Shown here piece by piece: positions 17,523 through 27,039 of a DNA stretch of 64,000 nucleotides; the stretch's first letter is position 1; each line of letters opens with the position of its first letter. The translations under genes were made by a program, and so were the position numbers. Origin of the DNA: Methanobrevibacter sp. GTDB taxonomy: Archaea; Methanobacteriota; Methanobacteria; Methanobacteriales; Methanobacteriaceae. Where the stretch lies: NCBI GenBank assembly GCA_017553445.1, contig JAFZMD010000068.1, forward strand, positions 1 to 64,000, written 5' to 3'. The notes below the pieces were generated by a model that was not told the DNA's origin, did not search any database, and was given only the letters and a program-made list of their open reading frames with translations.

Positions 17523-20257
17523 GAAATTCCATTTTCTTTTTCTACCTTAATCAGATTATCCGCAGCACTTTCAAGCTGATTTTCATGGGTTACAATAATC
17601 ATTTGAGGAAGCAAGGACATTTCTTTTAAAAGATTAATCAATTCCTGTCTTCTGGAATCATCCAAATGAATTGTAGGTTCATCCAATAAAATAGTTTCCA
17701 AATCACCTTTAGCCATGGATTTGGTGATACCTAGCCTTAAAGCCAATGCAATAGCTATTTTTTCACCGCCACTGACCATTGACATGGAAGATTCTCCTTC
17801 AGGACCTCTGACAACCACATTATACTCATCATCAATTATCAAATCAGAATAATTGAAATTAAAATCATCAAAGAATTTTTTAGTGTTTTTCTGTATAATA
17901 GGTCTTGAATTATTCCTTAATTCCTTTTGAATACCGTTTTTACCATACAATTCACGAATATCCTTTAATAAAACCAGGTATTGTGAAATGTTTTCATATT
18001 CTTTTTGGAATCTATCATTATTTTTGATTTTTTCAGCCAGACTCTTATGAACATTGATAAGCTCCCTAGCCCTTCCCTTAATTTCGGACAGTTCATTTGT
18101 AAATGATTCATGCCTTCGGACATACATTTCATCACGATAAATTATCTGTTCATATTTTTCTTTATCGTAAGTTGATGCATCAATTTTATTTTGAATGATT
18201 TCCAATTGATTATTGCAAACACCAATATCCTCCTTTACAGATTCAAAGTGAGCAGTAACAGTTTTTTTATTTTGAACAAAACCTTTAAGCTGATTATATT
18301 CCTCATTTTTAGCTTTTAAATCATCAATGCGCTGTTTGAGTTCAAGATTATCCATGTCCCCACTTAGGTGAGAGTCATTTTCAATAGCCAATTTAATATT
18401 TTTAACGTGAACATCAATTTCATTTTTTATCTGTTTCAACTTATATTCAGATTCCGTTTGACTGCCTAAAACATCCAAAGCACCTTTAGCCTGATTATAA
18501 TCATCATGATCCTGTTTATAGCTGTCACGGTTTTCTTTTTCCTTTGCAATTTCCAAAATCAATTCACCTAACTTATTTCCGATATGTTCTTTAGCATCAA
18601 GACCCTGATCGATTTCATTTAAGCGTTCCAAGTCTTTTTCAAGATTTGAGAATTTATATTTGTATTCCAAAATATCTTCGGATAATTTTTTAACCTTGGA
18701 TTGCTTTTCAGTGAAACTATCTTTGTTTTTAGTGAATAAACGAATGTTTTCTTCATTTTCTTCAATTGATTTAGTATTTTCTTCAATTTCAGTTTTATAC
18801 TGAGTGATTAACTCTTCTTTTTTAGCATCACTGATATCTGACTGGCAAACGGGACATTTATTTTCCACATCAGCCAGTTCTTCTAACGGCTTTTCACATG
18901 AAGCAATGGTCTGTTTAAATGCTACAATTTCTTGTTTTTTAGAATTGATTTCATCAGTTAAATCCTCTATTTTTGCTGATATTTCATCTGAGAATTTATT
19001 AGTAATGTCCCCCAGTTTCTTCAGGTCATCAACGCTAGCCAAGTCATCTTGTGAAACGCCATAATCCAATAATTTTTCTTTTGAAACAGAAAAAAAGCTT
19101 TCAATGTCATTTCGATCAGCTTCAATTCCTTTTAAAAGATCTTTTTTATCCTTTTCAAGGCTAGTGATAGTGGCTAATTGCTTTTCCAAATCTATTTTTT
19201 TATTGTTTAAAGTTGAAATTAACTCATCAGATTTCAAATAATCATTATATCCCTGTTTCTTTTCATGAATTGATTTTTTCTGCTCTTTAATTGAATCAAT
19301 TTTGTCTTCAAGTTCAATTTCAGACTCTTTTAGAGATTGAATACTGACAACTGATTTTTCAAAATCAAGATAGACATCTAATTTTGATACATATTTTTCC
19401 AAACGTGCAATCTCTTCTTCTGCTTCACGTATCTTATCCAAACTTTCTTGAAGAGTATGTTTATCTTTTTCTAGCCTTTCAAGAGTTTGCTTTTCATTAT
19501 TAAAGTTATTCATTTGAGTTTCATAGATTTCCTTTTCACGTTCCATGTTACGTTTACTTTCGGAAATCTCTTCTATCAGCTGTTTGACTTCTTCAATTTG
19601 AGATTCGAGTTCATGACCCCTACTTTTCATTTCATTGAGTTCATTGGTCTTTACTTTATATTCTTCATCCAATGCAGATTTGGAATATAGTTTACCCTTA
19701 ATTTCAGATAATTTATTTTCATATTCACTGATTAATGGAGATAAATTTTTCCATGCGTTTTCTAGAGAGTCAAGACCCAATAACTTGCCGATTAAACGTT
19801 TTTTCTCTGCAGGTGTTTTATCTACAAGTTCTGCTATTTCACCTTGCCTTACATAAATAGCATTTAAAAACAAATTAGCATCCATGTCCAATATTGCCTG
19901 AATATTGTCTGCAACTTCTTTTTCCCCAGAACAGATAGACATGAATTCACTGTCGCTGGATGTTTTTGTTAGAAGTCTGGATACTGTTTTGGATTTTGTT
20001 TTATCGCGAACGATTCTATATTCTTTTCCTCTTGAGATGAAATCCAATTCCACACTCATATTTTCAGTATTATTGCGAACCAAATCACCTAATTTTCCTG
20101 CAGTATGCTGTTTGTATAATGCGAAACTAATAGCTTCGAAAATAGAGGATTTACCAGCACCATTTTGACCAACAATAACTGTGATTCCTTTATCGAAATT
20201 AATTATTTCATTTGAATAGGACTTAAAATTTTTTAATCTTAAACGCTTAAAAATCAT
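17507..20257 (-). CDS. rad50: DNA double-strand break repair ATPase Rad50
   Basis: The 916-residue SMC-like ATPase forms the Mre11-Rad50 complex that senses and processes DNA ends. The Walker A site GQNGAGKSSI is near residue 32. Long coiled coils flank a central zinc hook CPVC near residue 470, which dimerises the complex. The C-terminal lobe holds the signature SMVSGGEKIAIALALRLG, then Walker B ILLDEPTIHLD. Size and order match archaeal Rad50. It begins 3 bases after mre11 ends, so the two are transcribed together and presumably translated in a coupled way. Confidence 0.96.
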   Translation of the reverse strand: MIFKRLRLKNFKSYSNEIINFDKGITVIVGQNGAGKSSIFEAISFALYKQHTAGKLGDLVRNNTENMSVELDFISRGKEYRIVRDKTKSKTVSRLLTKTSSDSEFMSICSGEKEVADNIQAILDMDANLFLNAIYVRQGEIAELVDKTPAEKKRLIGKLLGLDSLENAWKNLSPLISEYENKLSEIKGKLYSKSALDEEYKVKTNELNEMKSRGHELESQIEEVKQLIEEISESKRNMEREKEIYETQMNNFNNEKQTLERLEKDKHTLQESLDKIREAEEEIARLEKYVSKLDVYLDFEKSVVSIQSLKESEIELEDKIDSIKEQKKSIHEKKQGYNDYLKSDELISTLNNKKIDLEKQLATITSLEKDKKDLLKGIEADRNDIESFFSVSKEKLLDYGVSQDDLASVDDLKKLGDITNKFSDEISAKIEDLTDEINSKKQEIVAFKQTIASCEKPLEELADVENKCPVCQSDISDAKKEELITQYKTEIEENTKSIEENEENIRLFTKNKDSFTEKQSKVKKLSEDILEYKYKFSNLEKDLERLNEIDQGLDAKEHIGNKLGELILEIAKEKENRDSYKQDHDDYNQAKGALDVLGSQTESEYKLKQIKNEIDVHVKNIKLAIENDSHLSGDMDNLELKQRIDDLKAKNEEYNQLKGFVQNKKTVTAHFESVKEDIGVCNNQLEIIQNKIDASTYDKEKYEQIIYRDEMYVRRHESFTNELSEIKGRARELINVHKSLAEKIKNNDRFQKEYENISQYLVLLKDIRELYGKNGIQKELRNNSRPIIQKNTKKFFDDFNFNYSDLIIDDEYNVVVRGPEGESSMSMVSGGEKIAIALALRLGITKSMAKGDLETILLDEPTIHLDDSRRQELINLLKEMSLLPQMIIVTHENQLESAADNLIKVEKENGISKIVN

Positions 20258-20259
20258 TT

Positions 20260-21420
20260 CTAATCCTCCTCTACTTCCTCTTCAATAGGATATTTTTCCT
20301 TATAAAATTCATCAATTAATTCCCTAGCATCTTCGGATTTATCTTTTGAAAGTAAATTATATAATTCTGTAGCGAATTTGGTAATGTCTTCATCATCATA
20401 TTTTTCCAATCTTGATGATAAAACTTCAACAGGACCTAATGCATTTTCCTTATCGATGATCAAATCAATGCTTTCTTCGCCAGGCACTTTGAATTTAGGC
20501 CTAATCATCAATGCCAGGTCATCAAGTTCTAATGAAATGATTTCATGTGCTGTGGCAGTTGATGTAACATTATTAACGGTTAAATTCAAAATCGGCTTTT
20601 TATCGAAATCCTTGATTGTCTGCTTTATTGCTTCAATTCCGTTAGCCAAATTGTCATAATCAAGCGTCCTTTCTATGAATTCGCGTGGAAGGTCTATTTT
20701 AATTCTTTCAACAGATGGTTTTTTACCATCCAAATCTACAATAACAAAACCTTTTCCATTTTTCCTGTAATCTGCAAGTTCTGTTGTTTTCCAAACTTCA
20801 CTGGATCCGGGATAAACCAATTTACCATTTCCAAAATCATCATTAATAAAATTGTGAAGGTGTCCCATTGCATAATATGTGAAATTGTCCGGAACATCAC
20901 CTATTTCCAATTCATATTGCAAATTAAAGTATTTATCTATACCCTGATGCAATACAAGAATTGATTTTTCATGATTGGCCGCCTTTTTAGACAAATCTGA
21001 GAGTTTATTTTTAAGATTCTTATATTGTGAAGATGGATAATAAGGCAAACCTGCAATGAATACATCTTCATACATATAATTGGTGTTGATTGGACTAATC
21101 ACTTTTAAACCAAACTTTTTAAATAATACCTGTGGAGGAATTGCTCCTTTACGCAGTACACTATCATGGTTTCCTGCAATAGCATAAACTGGAATATTAG
21201 CATTTTTAAGTTTTATCAAACATTTTTGAAATGTTAAAAGTGCTAATGGAGATGGTCTTGAATTATCAAATAAGTCTCCACTATGTATTACAAAATCTAC
21301 TTTCTCTTCTATTATTTTATCAATTATCTTTTCAAACACTTCATAAAAGTCTTTTTCGCGCTCGAATAAACCGAACTGACGATACCCTAAATGAGTGTCT
21401 GCTAAATGTGCAAATTTCAT
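20260..21420 (-). CDS. mre11: DNA double-strand break repair nuclease Mre11
   Basis: The 386-residue calcineurin-like phosphoesterase has the metal motifs in order: ADTHLGYRQ (residues 6-14), HSGDLFDNSRP, AGNHDSV and MGHLHNF. It provides the 3'-5' exonuclease and endonuclease activity of the Mre11-Rad50 complex. The C-terminal acidic region is of normal length for archaea. A 126-base gap with TATA-like sequences separates it from herA upstream, so mre11-rad50 probably has its own promoter but lies in the same direction as nurA-herA. Confidence 0.96.
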   Translation of the reverse strand: MKFAHLADTHLGYRQFGLFEREKDFYEVFEKIIDKIIEEKVDFVIHSGDLFDNSRPSPLALLTFQKCLIKLKNANIPVYAIAGNHDSVLRKGAIPPQVLFKKFGLKVISPINTNYMYEDVFIAGLPYYPSSQYKNLKNKLSDLSKKAANHEKSILVLHQGIDKYFNLQYELEIGDVPDNFTYYAMGHLHNFINDDFGNGKLVYPGSSEVWKTTELADYRKNGKGFVIVDLDGKKPSVERIKIDLPREFIERTLDYDNLANGIEAIKQTIKDFDKKPILNLTVNNVTSTATAHEIISLELDDLALMIRPKFKVPGEESIDLIIDKENALGPVEVLSSRLEKYDDEDITKFATELYNLLSKDKSEDARELIDEFYKEKYPIEEEVEED

Positions 21421-21546
21421 TATATTACCTTTTTTATATTTTGTATATAACCAATTTAAACACTAATAAAGTATTTAATTATGTATTAGTATAATTTATT
21501 AATATATTTAAGGTTTATGTTCCTCTAAGGGCAATATTGACCTCAA

Positions 21547-23046
21547 CTAATAATCATACCCCAAATCAAGACTCTCTTGTTCTTGATGTTTGATTTCATC
21601 TTCTTCAGACTTACCATATTTTGCCAAATCTCCGATAATATCTAAATCACCACCCGTGCGGCGGCCTTTGAACTCATCAATTTTAACCAATGTAGGCACC
21701 TTGGTCATCAATCCCAAAACAATAGCTTCACCAACATTTAAAGAAGGCAATTGATTAATTAAATCCTTGGATAGGGATTCTGAAGCTGACTGTACATGCC
21801 TTTGGTCTTCCGGCTCGACGAGCCTTAATATAATCATGTTGTTCATCTGTGACAATGCATCATGGTCAACTGTCTTTGGAGACTGGCTGACCAAACATAA
21901 TCCCAAACCAAATTTACGGCCTTCCCTTGCAATCCTTTGAATCCAATGCTTGGATTGAGAATCACGTTTATTTGGAGCCAAAATATGGGCTTCCTCTATA
22001 ACGAAAAATACCGGATGATCTAAAGTTTTATTGGAAGTGCCATGAACAGCATTTTTCCTTCTTTGAAGAGCATTTCTTAAGATATGACTTACAAGAACTT
22101 CAGAAACAGGATCATCTGTTTGGCTCAAATCCAAAACATTGACATGACCGACTTTAATGCTTGTTAAAATATTTCCTTTATTGCTGTCAAATAAATTGTC
22201 ATATTTGTCTTTAGCATCCTCTATCTTATTCATCACATCAACAATCTGCTTATCTGAACCATCTTCCTGTGATTTAACATATAAAATATCATGCATGGCA
22301 TCCAAAAACTTGAAGGTATGCTCAGTTCCTCCCTCAATTTCTTTTTTAGCTTTGTTGAATGCCTGTCTAAAGTGCCTTTCCTGGATGTATGCATTGTTAG
22401 GAATATTGACTAACCTTTTAATTTCATAAAAAGACATGTATGTAGGATTAATTTTAGGCCGAATGACATTAACTTCACCATTTGGGAAATTGGCATCCTT
22501 ATACTCTCCATGCATGTCAAAGACAAATATAGGAACATTATATCCAAGCAATTGATCCATCAATACCGCCACAGTATTTGACTTGCCCGCACCGGTCATA
22601 GCCAGTATTGCCAAATGCCTGTTCAATATTGGATTTCCTTCAACATTGACTTCAATGTCTCTCTGATTGACCAAAGTTCCCAATTTAATTGGATTTTTAA
22701 CTTTAAAGACTTCATTTAAGATTTCCTTATCCGCCAATTTTATTGGCGTTCCTGGAAGTGCGGGAGTTCTTGGAAGCCTTAGATTATCATTGACATCACC
22801 TAAAAGCTTGATTTTGCCCTTAATATAATAATCATTACCTCCGATACGTGCAATTGTTTGGATTGCATCAACATCATGCAAATCAATGTTTAAAGCATCA
22901 TTTCCCCTAACTAAGCTTTCAACCATCCCCAAAACTTTTTTGCCATCATAATCAACAGTCACATATTCGCCAACCTGCGGCATCTTATCTGAAATAAATG
23001 TTAACTCTGATAGAGATATTTCACCGACACAATAACCTACTGTCAT
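21547..23046 (-). CDS. herA: HerA bipolar DNA translocase/helicase
   Basis: The 499-residue FtsK/VirB4-type hexameric ATPase partners with NurA to generate 3' single-stranded tails at DNA breaks. A beta-barrel HAS domain at the N-terminus is followed by MTGAGKSNT (Walker A, near residue 155) and VIEEAHILAP (Walker B). A conserved region RIAREGRKFGLGLCLVSQSP comes next. It begins just after the nurA stop with a ribosome site AGAGGTGATAAG, showing translational coupling. The protein is of usual length. Confidence 0.95.
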   Translation of the reverse strand: MTVGYCVGEISLSELTFISDKMPQVGEYVTVDYDGKKVLGMVESLVRGNDALNIDLHDVDAIQTIARIGGNDYYIKGKIKLLGDVNDNLRLPRTPALPGTPIKLADKEILNEVFKVKNPIKLGTLVNQRDIEVNVEGNPILNRHLAILAMTGAGKSNTVAVLMDQLLGYNVPIFVFDMHGEYKDANFPNGEVNVIRPKINPTYMSFYEIKRLVNIPNNAYIQERHFRQAFNKAKKEIEGGTEHTFKFLDAMHDILYVKSQEDGSDKQIVDVMNKIEDAKDKYDNLFDSNKGNILTSIKVGHVNVLDLSQTDDPVSEVLVSHILRNALQRRKNAVHGTSNKTLDHPVFFVIEEAHILAPNKRDSQSKHWIQRIAREGRKFGLGLCLVSQSPKTVDHDALSQMNNMIILRLVEPEDQRHVQSASESLSKDLINQLPSLNVGEAIVLGLMTKVPTLVKIDEFKGRRTGGDLDIIGDLAKYGKSEEDEIKHQEQESLDLGYDY

Positions 23047-23050
23047 CTTA

Positions 23051-24142
23051 TCACCTCTTCAATTGTTCTCTGTTTGTCGTTTCGTAAATTCTACTGATTT
23101 TTAAAAGTTCATCCACATGTTTATTCGTAATTACCACATCATTATGAGCCTTGTTAAGCAGATAAGGATATCCTTCAGCCGAATCCCTTTTAATGACTTC
23201 AACGATCTCTGTTATTTCATCGTCTTCAGCCCAATAAGGAAGTTCCACTTTCAAAACATTTTTGTTTTCCTCCAACCTCACGTAAAATATTGTAAACCAT
23301 AACTTTTTGAATAAATCATCATAAATGGGAAAAGGAACCACAATATTGCTTTCAACCTTTTTTCTAATGATTTTAGAAATGCCCTGTTTTTCACTAAACT
23401 GGTCCAAAATACCGATATCCGGCGCATTGCTGTGAAACAGGTCATTATTGGATGAAGTTTTAGAAATTGAAATAATCTTTTTATTTTTCTTTAAAACTTC
23501 CTTTAAAACCAATAATTTCTCTATTGATGATAAATAAAGATTATAAACATCATCCATTTCATCATCCTTAAAATCATCTTCGCCTTCACCAGATACATGG
23601 ACATATACTTTCCTTTTTATTTCCGGAAATGACAAATCAAGAGTTGACAAATCATTAATTTCATCTTCAAACAATTTTAAAACTCCTGGAGATAATTGTT
23701 CTTTAATGTCTGAAGGTTGCTTGGCACCTTTAGGATAATGATTCTGCAAATCTCCAAAAATGGATCCGTCAAACAAATAATAGTCAACATCAAATTCATT
23801 GATGGCCTTCAGGCAGCATTTGAGTTCAAATATTGACATGTAGTTTGGAATCAATTCCTTCAGGAAGGGAAGATGTTTGATTTCAAAAATTTCAGACTGT
23901 TCAATGCTTTTCAAATCACCGTCATAAATAATGGCTTCAGCAGATACCGGACAGTAATTAAACATTAGAAACTTTTTAATATTGAAACTTCCATCACCTG
24001 CAGCGATAGAAAACTCTTTTTTACTTTTAGCGAATGGTCTGTCAAACCATTTATCCTTTAGAGAAAAATCACTGGTTTTTTCTGGCTCTGGTTGAAGGTA
24101 TCTTCTATTATTTAGTGCTTTAATATAAAGGGACTTTAACAT
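23051..24142 (-). CDS. nurA: NurA 5'-3' nuclease
   Basis: NurA degrades the 5' strand while HerA pumps DNA through the complex. Conserved features include AAGDGSFNIKKF (metal-binding Asp), YYLFDGSIFGDL and a C-terminal YPYLLNKAHNDVVIT segment typical of the NurA RNase H-like core. A longer frame opens at a TTG at 24196 but would overlap the promoter. The ATG at 24142 has a TATA sequence (TTTATATATA) about 20-27 bases upstream, so the message may be leaderless. The upstream promoter carries one of the four shared elements. The nurA-herA pair is close-packed. Confidence 0.93.
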   Translation of the reverse strand: MLKSLYIKALNNRRYLQPEPEKTSDFSLKDKWFDRPFAKSKKEFSIAAGDGSFNIKKFLMFNYCPVSAEAIIYDGDLKSIEQSEIFEIKHLPFLKELIPNYMSIFELKCCLKAINEFDVDYYLFDGSIFGDLQNHYPKGAKQPSDIKEQLSPGVLKLFEDEINDLSTLDLSFPEIKRKVYVHVSGEGEDDFKDDEMDDVYNLYLSSIEKLLVLKEVLKKNKKIISISKTSSNNDLFHSNAPDIGILDQFSEKQGISKIIRKKVESNIVVPFPIYDDLFKKLWFTIFYVRLEENKNVLKVELPYWAEDDEITEIVEVIKRDSAEGYPYLLNKAHNDVVITNKHVDELLKISRIYETTNREQLKR

Positions 24143-24182
24143 AATAGATAATATGTAAATATATATAAAAAAAATTAGTGGT

Positions 24183-24198
24183 AGAGCAGTTGACAACT
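24183..24198 (-). promoter_or_regulatory. Shared upstream promoter element, copy 4 (nurA)
   Basis: On the minus strand this reads AGTTGTCAACTGCTCT, matching A[CG]TT[AG]TCAANTGCTCT. It overlaps the last two bases of the upstream gene's stop codon and ends about 15 bases before the nurA TATA box, 40 bases before its ATG. Confidence 0.5.
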
Positions 24199-24949
24199 AC
24201 TCCGTGGAAGCTTTTCTGATAGCTCCTGCAAGTTCTTGAATTTTAGCTTTAACATCACTGGTTTCTTCGACTACAGTACCAGTTACTATAATGTCTCCGC
24301 CAGCTTTGGCTGCAGTATATGCTGCTTTAGCATCACGGATACCTCCACCGACAACGATAACCATATCATCAGTAGCTCTTTTGGTGTATGCAACCATTTC
24401 AGGAGGAATCGGTTCATCAGCACCTGATCCTGCTTCAATATAAAAGAATCTCATTCCCAAAGATTCGGCAGCCATTGCATAAGCAGCAGGTATTTTTGGC
24501 TTGTTTCTAGGTACCAATTTGGCATCTCCAACCCATCCAACAGTTCCACCAGGTTCTGCAACCATGTAACCCATAGGCAATACTTCGATTCCGGATTTTT
24601 TAACGGACAGTGCACCGAGAGCTTGTGCCCCAATTATCCAATAAGGATTGTTGGAGTTAAGATAACTCATAAAAAATATTGCATCGGCATATTTGCTTAC
24701 GCTGCTGGTATTTCCAGGAAATATGATTATAGGAACTGCTATGTTTTCAGACAATATTTTGCAGGTTTCATCAACATCTTCATTATTGACAGTTGATCCG
24801 CCAATCATAATACCATCAGTTCCGCCTTCAATAGCTTCTGTAGCAATGTTTAAAGCTTCTTCAGGTGTTTGTTCATCAGGGTCAATTAATGTGAAATGGA
24901 TTTTTCTAGTTTCCAATATATTTTTAATGTATGCTTCAACATCTTTCAT
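24197..24949 (-). CDS. Geranylgeranylglyceryl phosphate synthase
   Basis: The 250-residue TIM-barrel prenyltransferase makes the first ether bond of archaeal membrane lipids, joining geranylgeranyl diphosphate to sn-glycerol 1-phosphate. Diagnostic parts are HFTLIDPDEQTPEEA at the N-terminus, GGSTVNN, AYAMAAESLGMRFFYIEAGSGA and the phosphate-binding VVGGGIRDAKAA. It belongs to the methanogen-type group of the family, with normal length. It sits upstream of nurA on the same strand, but nurA has its own promoter overlapping this stop codon, so no functional link is implied. Confidence 0.95.
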   Translation of the reverse strand: MKDVEAYIKNILETRKIHFTLIDPDEQTPEEALNIATEAIEGGTDGIMIGGSTVNNEDVDETCKILSENIAVPIIIFPGNTSSVSKYADAIFFMSYLNSNNPYWIIGAQALGALSVKKSGIEVLPMGYMVAEPGGTVGWVGDAKLVPRNKPKIPAAYAMAAESLGMRFFYIEAGSGADEPIPPEMVAYTKRATDDMVIVVGGGIRDAKAAYTAAKAGGDIIVTGTVVEETSDVKAKIQELAGAIRKASTE

Positions 24950-25062
24950 GGATATATCTTTATTTAAAATTATATATTAAATTAATGTTAAAAATCAAAA
25001 AAAATAGAAATGGAAATTAGGGTAAAAATTAAAAAAAAATAGTTGAAGAAAATAGAATGAAT

Positions 25063-25209
25063 CTATCCTCTTGGTTCTTTAGCTTTGTATCTTAAACCTT
25101 TGTAACCACATTTTCTACAAGTTGTTGCACCAGCAGGGTTACGAGCGTTACATTTTAAGCAGATTTTAATATTGAACATTCTGTTTTCTGCTTCTTCAAA
25201 TCTTGCCAT
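25063..25209 (-). CDS. 50S ribosomal protein L40e
   Basis: The 48-residue zinc-ribbon ribosomal protein contains [19 protein letters not shown], a four-cysteine finger followed by a basic tail ending EPRG. The size and the motif are typical of archaeal L40e. A strong ribosome site AAGGAGGAG precedes the ATG. It is preceded by 184 bases of AT-rich intergenic DNA and probably has its own promoter. Confidence 0.93.
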   Translation of the reverse strand: MARFEEAENRMFNIKICLKCNARNPAGATTCRKCGYKGLRYKAKEPRG

Positions 25210-25357
25210 TAATAACTCCTCCTTATAATAATGAAATCATATTAAATAATCGTTATGAAGAAAATAAGACATTTCAATAATCATAACTATTAATAAATTA
25301 TATTTAATTAATAGTATTTAAAGTTTTAGATATTTTTGCTTATTTTATGTGGAAAAA

Positions 25358-25390
25358 TTTTAAATCATTAAAAATAAGAATGATTTAAAA
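25358..25390 (-). terminator. Terminator of the NSS transporter gene
   Basis: TTTTAAATCATT (25358-25369) and AATGATTTAAAA (25379-25390) form a perfect 12-base stem with a 9-base loop. It lies directly after the transporter stop codon, with T-rich sequence following on the minus strand. Confidence 0.65.
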
Positions 25391-25393
25391 TGT

Positions 25394-26854
25394 TCAATCA
25401 CTTGCCTCATCTGATTTGATTCGGGTAAACATTATGCTGACTGCCACTACGGCAACAAGTATTATTCCATAGATTGCAAGTTTGAAAGGATCTTTATCGA
25501 AATACAATTCAACTACACCTGCAGCCCACATTACAAATAAAAATATCGGCAATATATATTTAACAACAGCTTTCCATATTTTTCCAACTTTAAAGCCACT
25601 GTTTTCATTTATTTCATCCATGATTTCATCAATGTCAATAAGCCATGTGAAAACTATACATTGAATCGAAATGAAGAAAATCAAACAAAAGTTATTGATG
25701 AATCCATCAACAATTCCCAAAAGATAACTGCTGATTCCCGTAGTGAAAAGAAGTGACAATAAACATCCCACAATTGACAGTACGGTGACCGCTTTTTTAC
25801 GAGTCCAATTTAGTTTATGCATGGTGGAATTAACCATAGGCTCCATTATTCCAAAAACAGATGTTATTCCTGCAAATAAAATTGCTATAAATAAAACTGG
25901 TGCGAAAATATGTCCAACAGGACCCATTATATTGAAAATCGTTGGGAAAACAACAAAAATCAATCCGGTTCCTTCCGTAATCAAGTTAACCATTGGCGTT
26001 CCTGAAGTTGAAGACATATAACCCAATACTGAAAATACTCCGAATGCAGTACATACTTCAAACAGACTATTGCTTGCAACAACAATAAAGACATTATCAA
26101 TCAGTTTAGCACCTTTAGGCAAGTAACTGGCATAACTCAATGCAATGGCCTGACCCATACTCAAAGAAAACAGAACCTGTGAAAATGCGGCAAGCCAGAT
26201 GTTAACATCAGTTAAAGCCATCCAATTAGGATGCAATAATGTACTAATACCTATGCCTGCACCTGGAAGAGTAATGGAATAGACAATAATTATTGCCATT
26301 ATGACAAAAAGAGCAGGAATCAAGATTTTTGAAATCTTACCGATACCATCACTTAAATCCCTATGGGAAATAGCCCATGTAACAGCCCACAATATTATAA
26401 CACCCGCTAGCGTTGGGAGTATAATTGAGGTCATATTTGATAAGTTAGAGCTTCCGCCAACTGCCTTTTCAAAGTAAAGTGCAGGATCACTTCCCCATGC
26501 AAAATTAATACTTGAACACAGATAAACAAAATCCCAAGAAATAATAACCATATAATAAACGACGATAATGAATACGAAAAGCACCAGCATCCAGGATAAT
26601 ATTTCAAGTTTTGGATTTACCTTCTTAAAAATATTTGTAAATGAATCCTTGAATGAAAATCCAATACCATATTCCAGAATCAAAAATGGAATTCCCATAA
26701 GACCAATTGCGACCAGATATGGGATGAAAAATGCTCCACCACCATTTGAATAAAGTACATAACTATAACGCCAAATATTTCCTAATCCGACTGCAGCTCC
26801 AATCATTGCCAAAACAAATGACAACGGAGAGTCCCACTGATTCTTTTCAACCAT
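25394..26854 (-). CDS. Sodium-dependent NSS/SNF family transporter
   Basis: The 486-residue membrane protein has about 11-12 hydrophobic spans. Its N-terminal signature is GAAVGLGNIWRYSYVLYSNGGGAFFIPYL, the first helix and unwound region of LeuT-type neurotransmitter:sodium symporters, here including sodium-site residues such as Asn in GLGN. It should import an amino acid or similar solute with sodium into the cell. The substrate is unknown. It has its own upstream region and a clear terminator, so it is monocistronic. Confidence 0.9.
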   Translation of the reverse strand: MVEKNQWDSPLSFVLAMIGAAVGLGNIWRYSYVLYSNGGGAFFIPYLVAIGLMGIPFLILEYGIGFSFKDSFTNIFKKVNPKLEILSWMLVLFVFIIVVYYMVIISWDFVYLCSSINFAWGSDPALYFEKAVGGSSNLSNMTSIILPTLAGVIILWAVTWAISHRDLSDGIGKISKILIPALFVIMAIIIVYSITLPGAGIGISTLLHPNWMALTDVNIWLAAFSQVLFSLSMGQAIALSYASYLPKGAKLIDNVFIVVASNSLFEVCTAFGVFSVLGYMSSTSGTPMVNLITEGTGLIFVVFPTIFNIMGPVGHIFAPVLFIAILFAGITSVFGIMEPMVNSTMHKLNWTRKKAVTVLSIVGCLLSLLFTTGISSYLLGIVDGFINNFCLIFFISIQCIVFTWLIDIDEIMDEINENSGFKVGKIWKAVVKYILPIFLFVMWAAGVVELYFDKDPFKLAIYGIILVAVVAVSIMFTRIKSDEASD

Positions 26855-27012
26855 AATATTTTCACCAAAAATTAATTATATTAATATTTATTAATTTCAA
26901 TATTTAAAAGTAACAAATAATTTTTAATCATTATTCAATATCATGATTAAAATAATAAAATCAGACATTAATTTTTGACTGTTCTTAAATAATGTTAAAA
27001 ATAAAAAAAGTA

Positions 27013-27033
27013 GAAGTTTTAAAAAAAAACTTC
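27013..27033 (-). terminator. Terminator of the DUF11 surface protein gene
   Basis: GAAGTTTT (27013-27020) and AAAACTTC (27026-27033) form an 8-base stem with a 5-base loop. On the minus strand it is followed by a T-rich tract. It is 7 bases beyond the stop codon at 27040. Confidence 0.65.
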
Positions 27034-27039
27034 ATTAAC

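Noticed and set aside
24143-24196. Longer nurA starting at the TTG at 24196
   Set aside because: The added residues would be read from the nurA TATA box and from the stop of the upstream gene. The ATG at 24142 fits NurA homologues.
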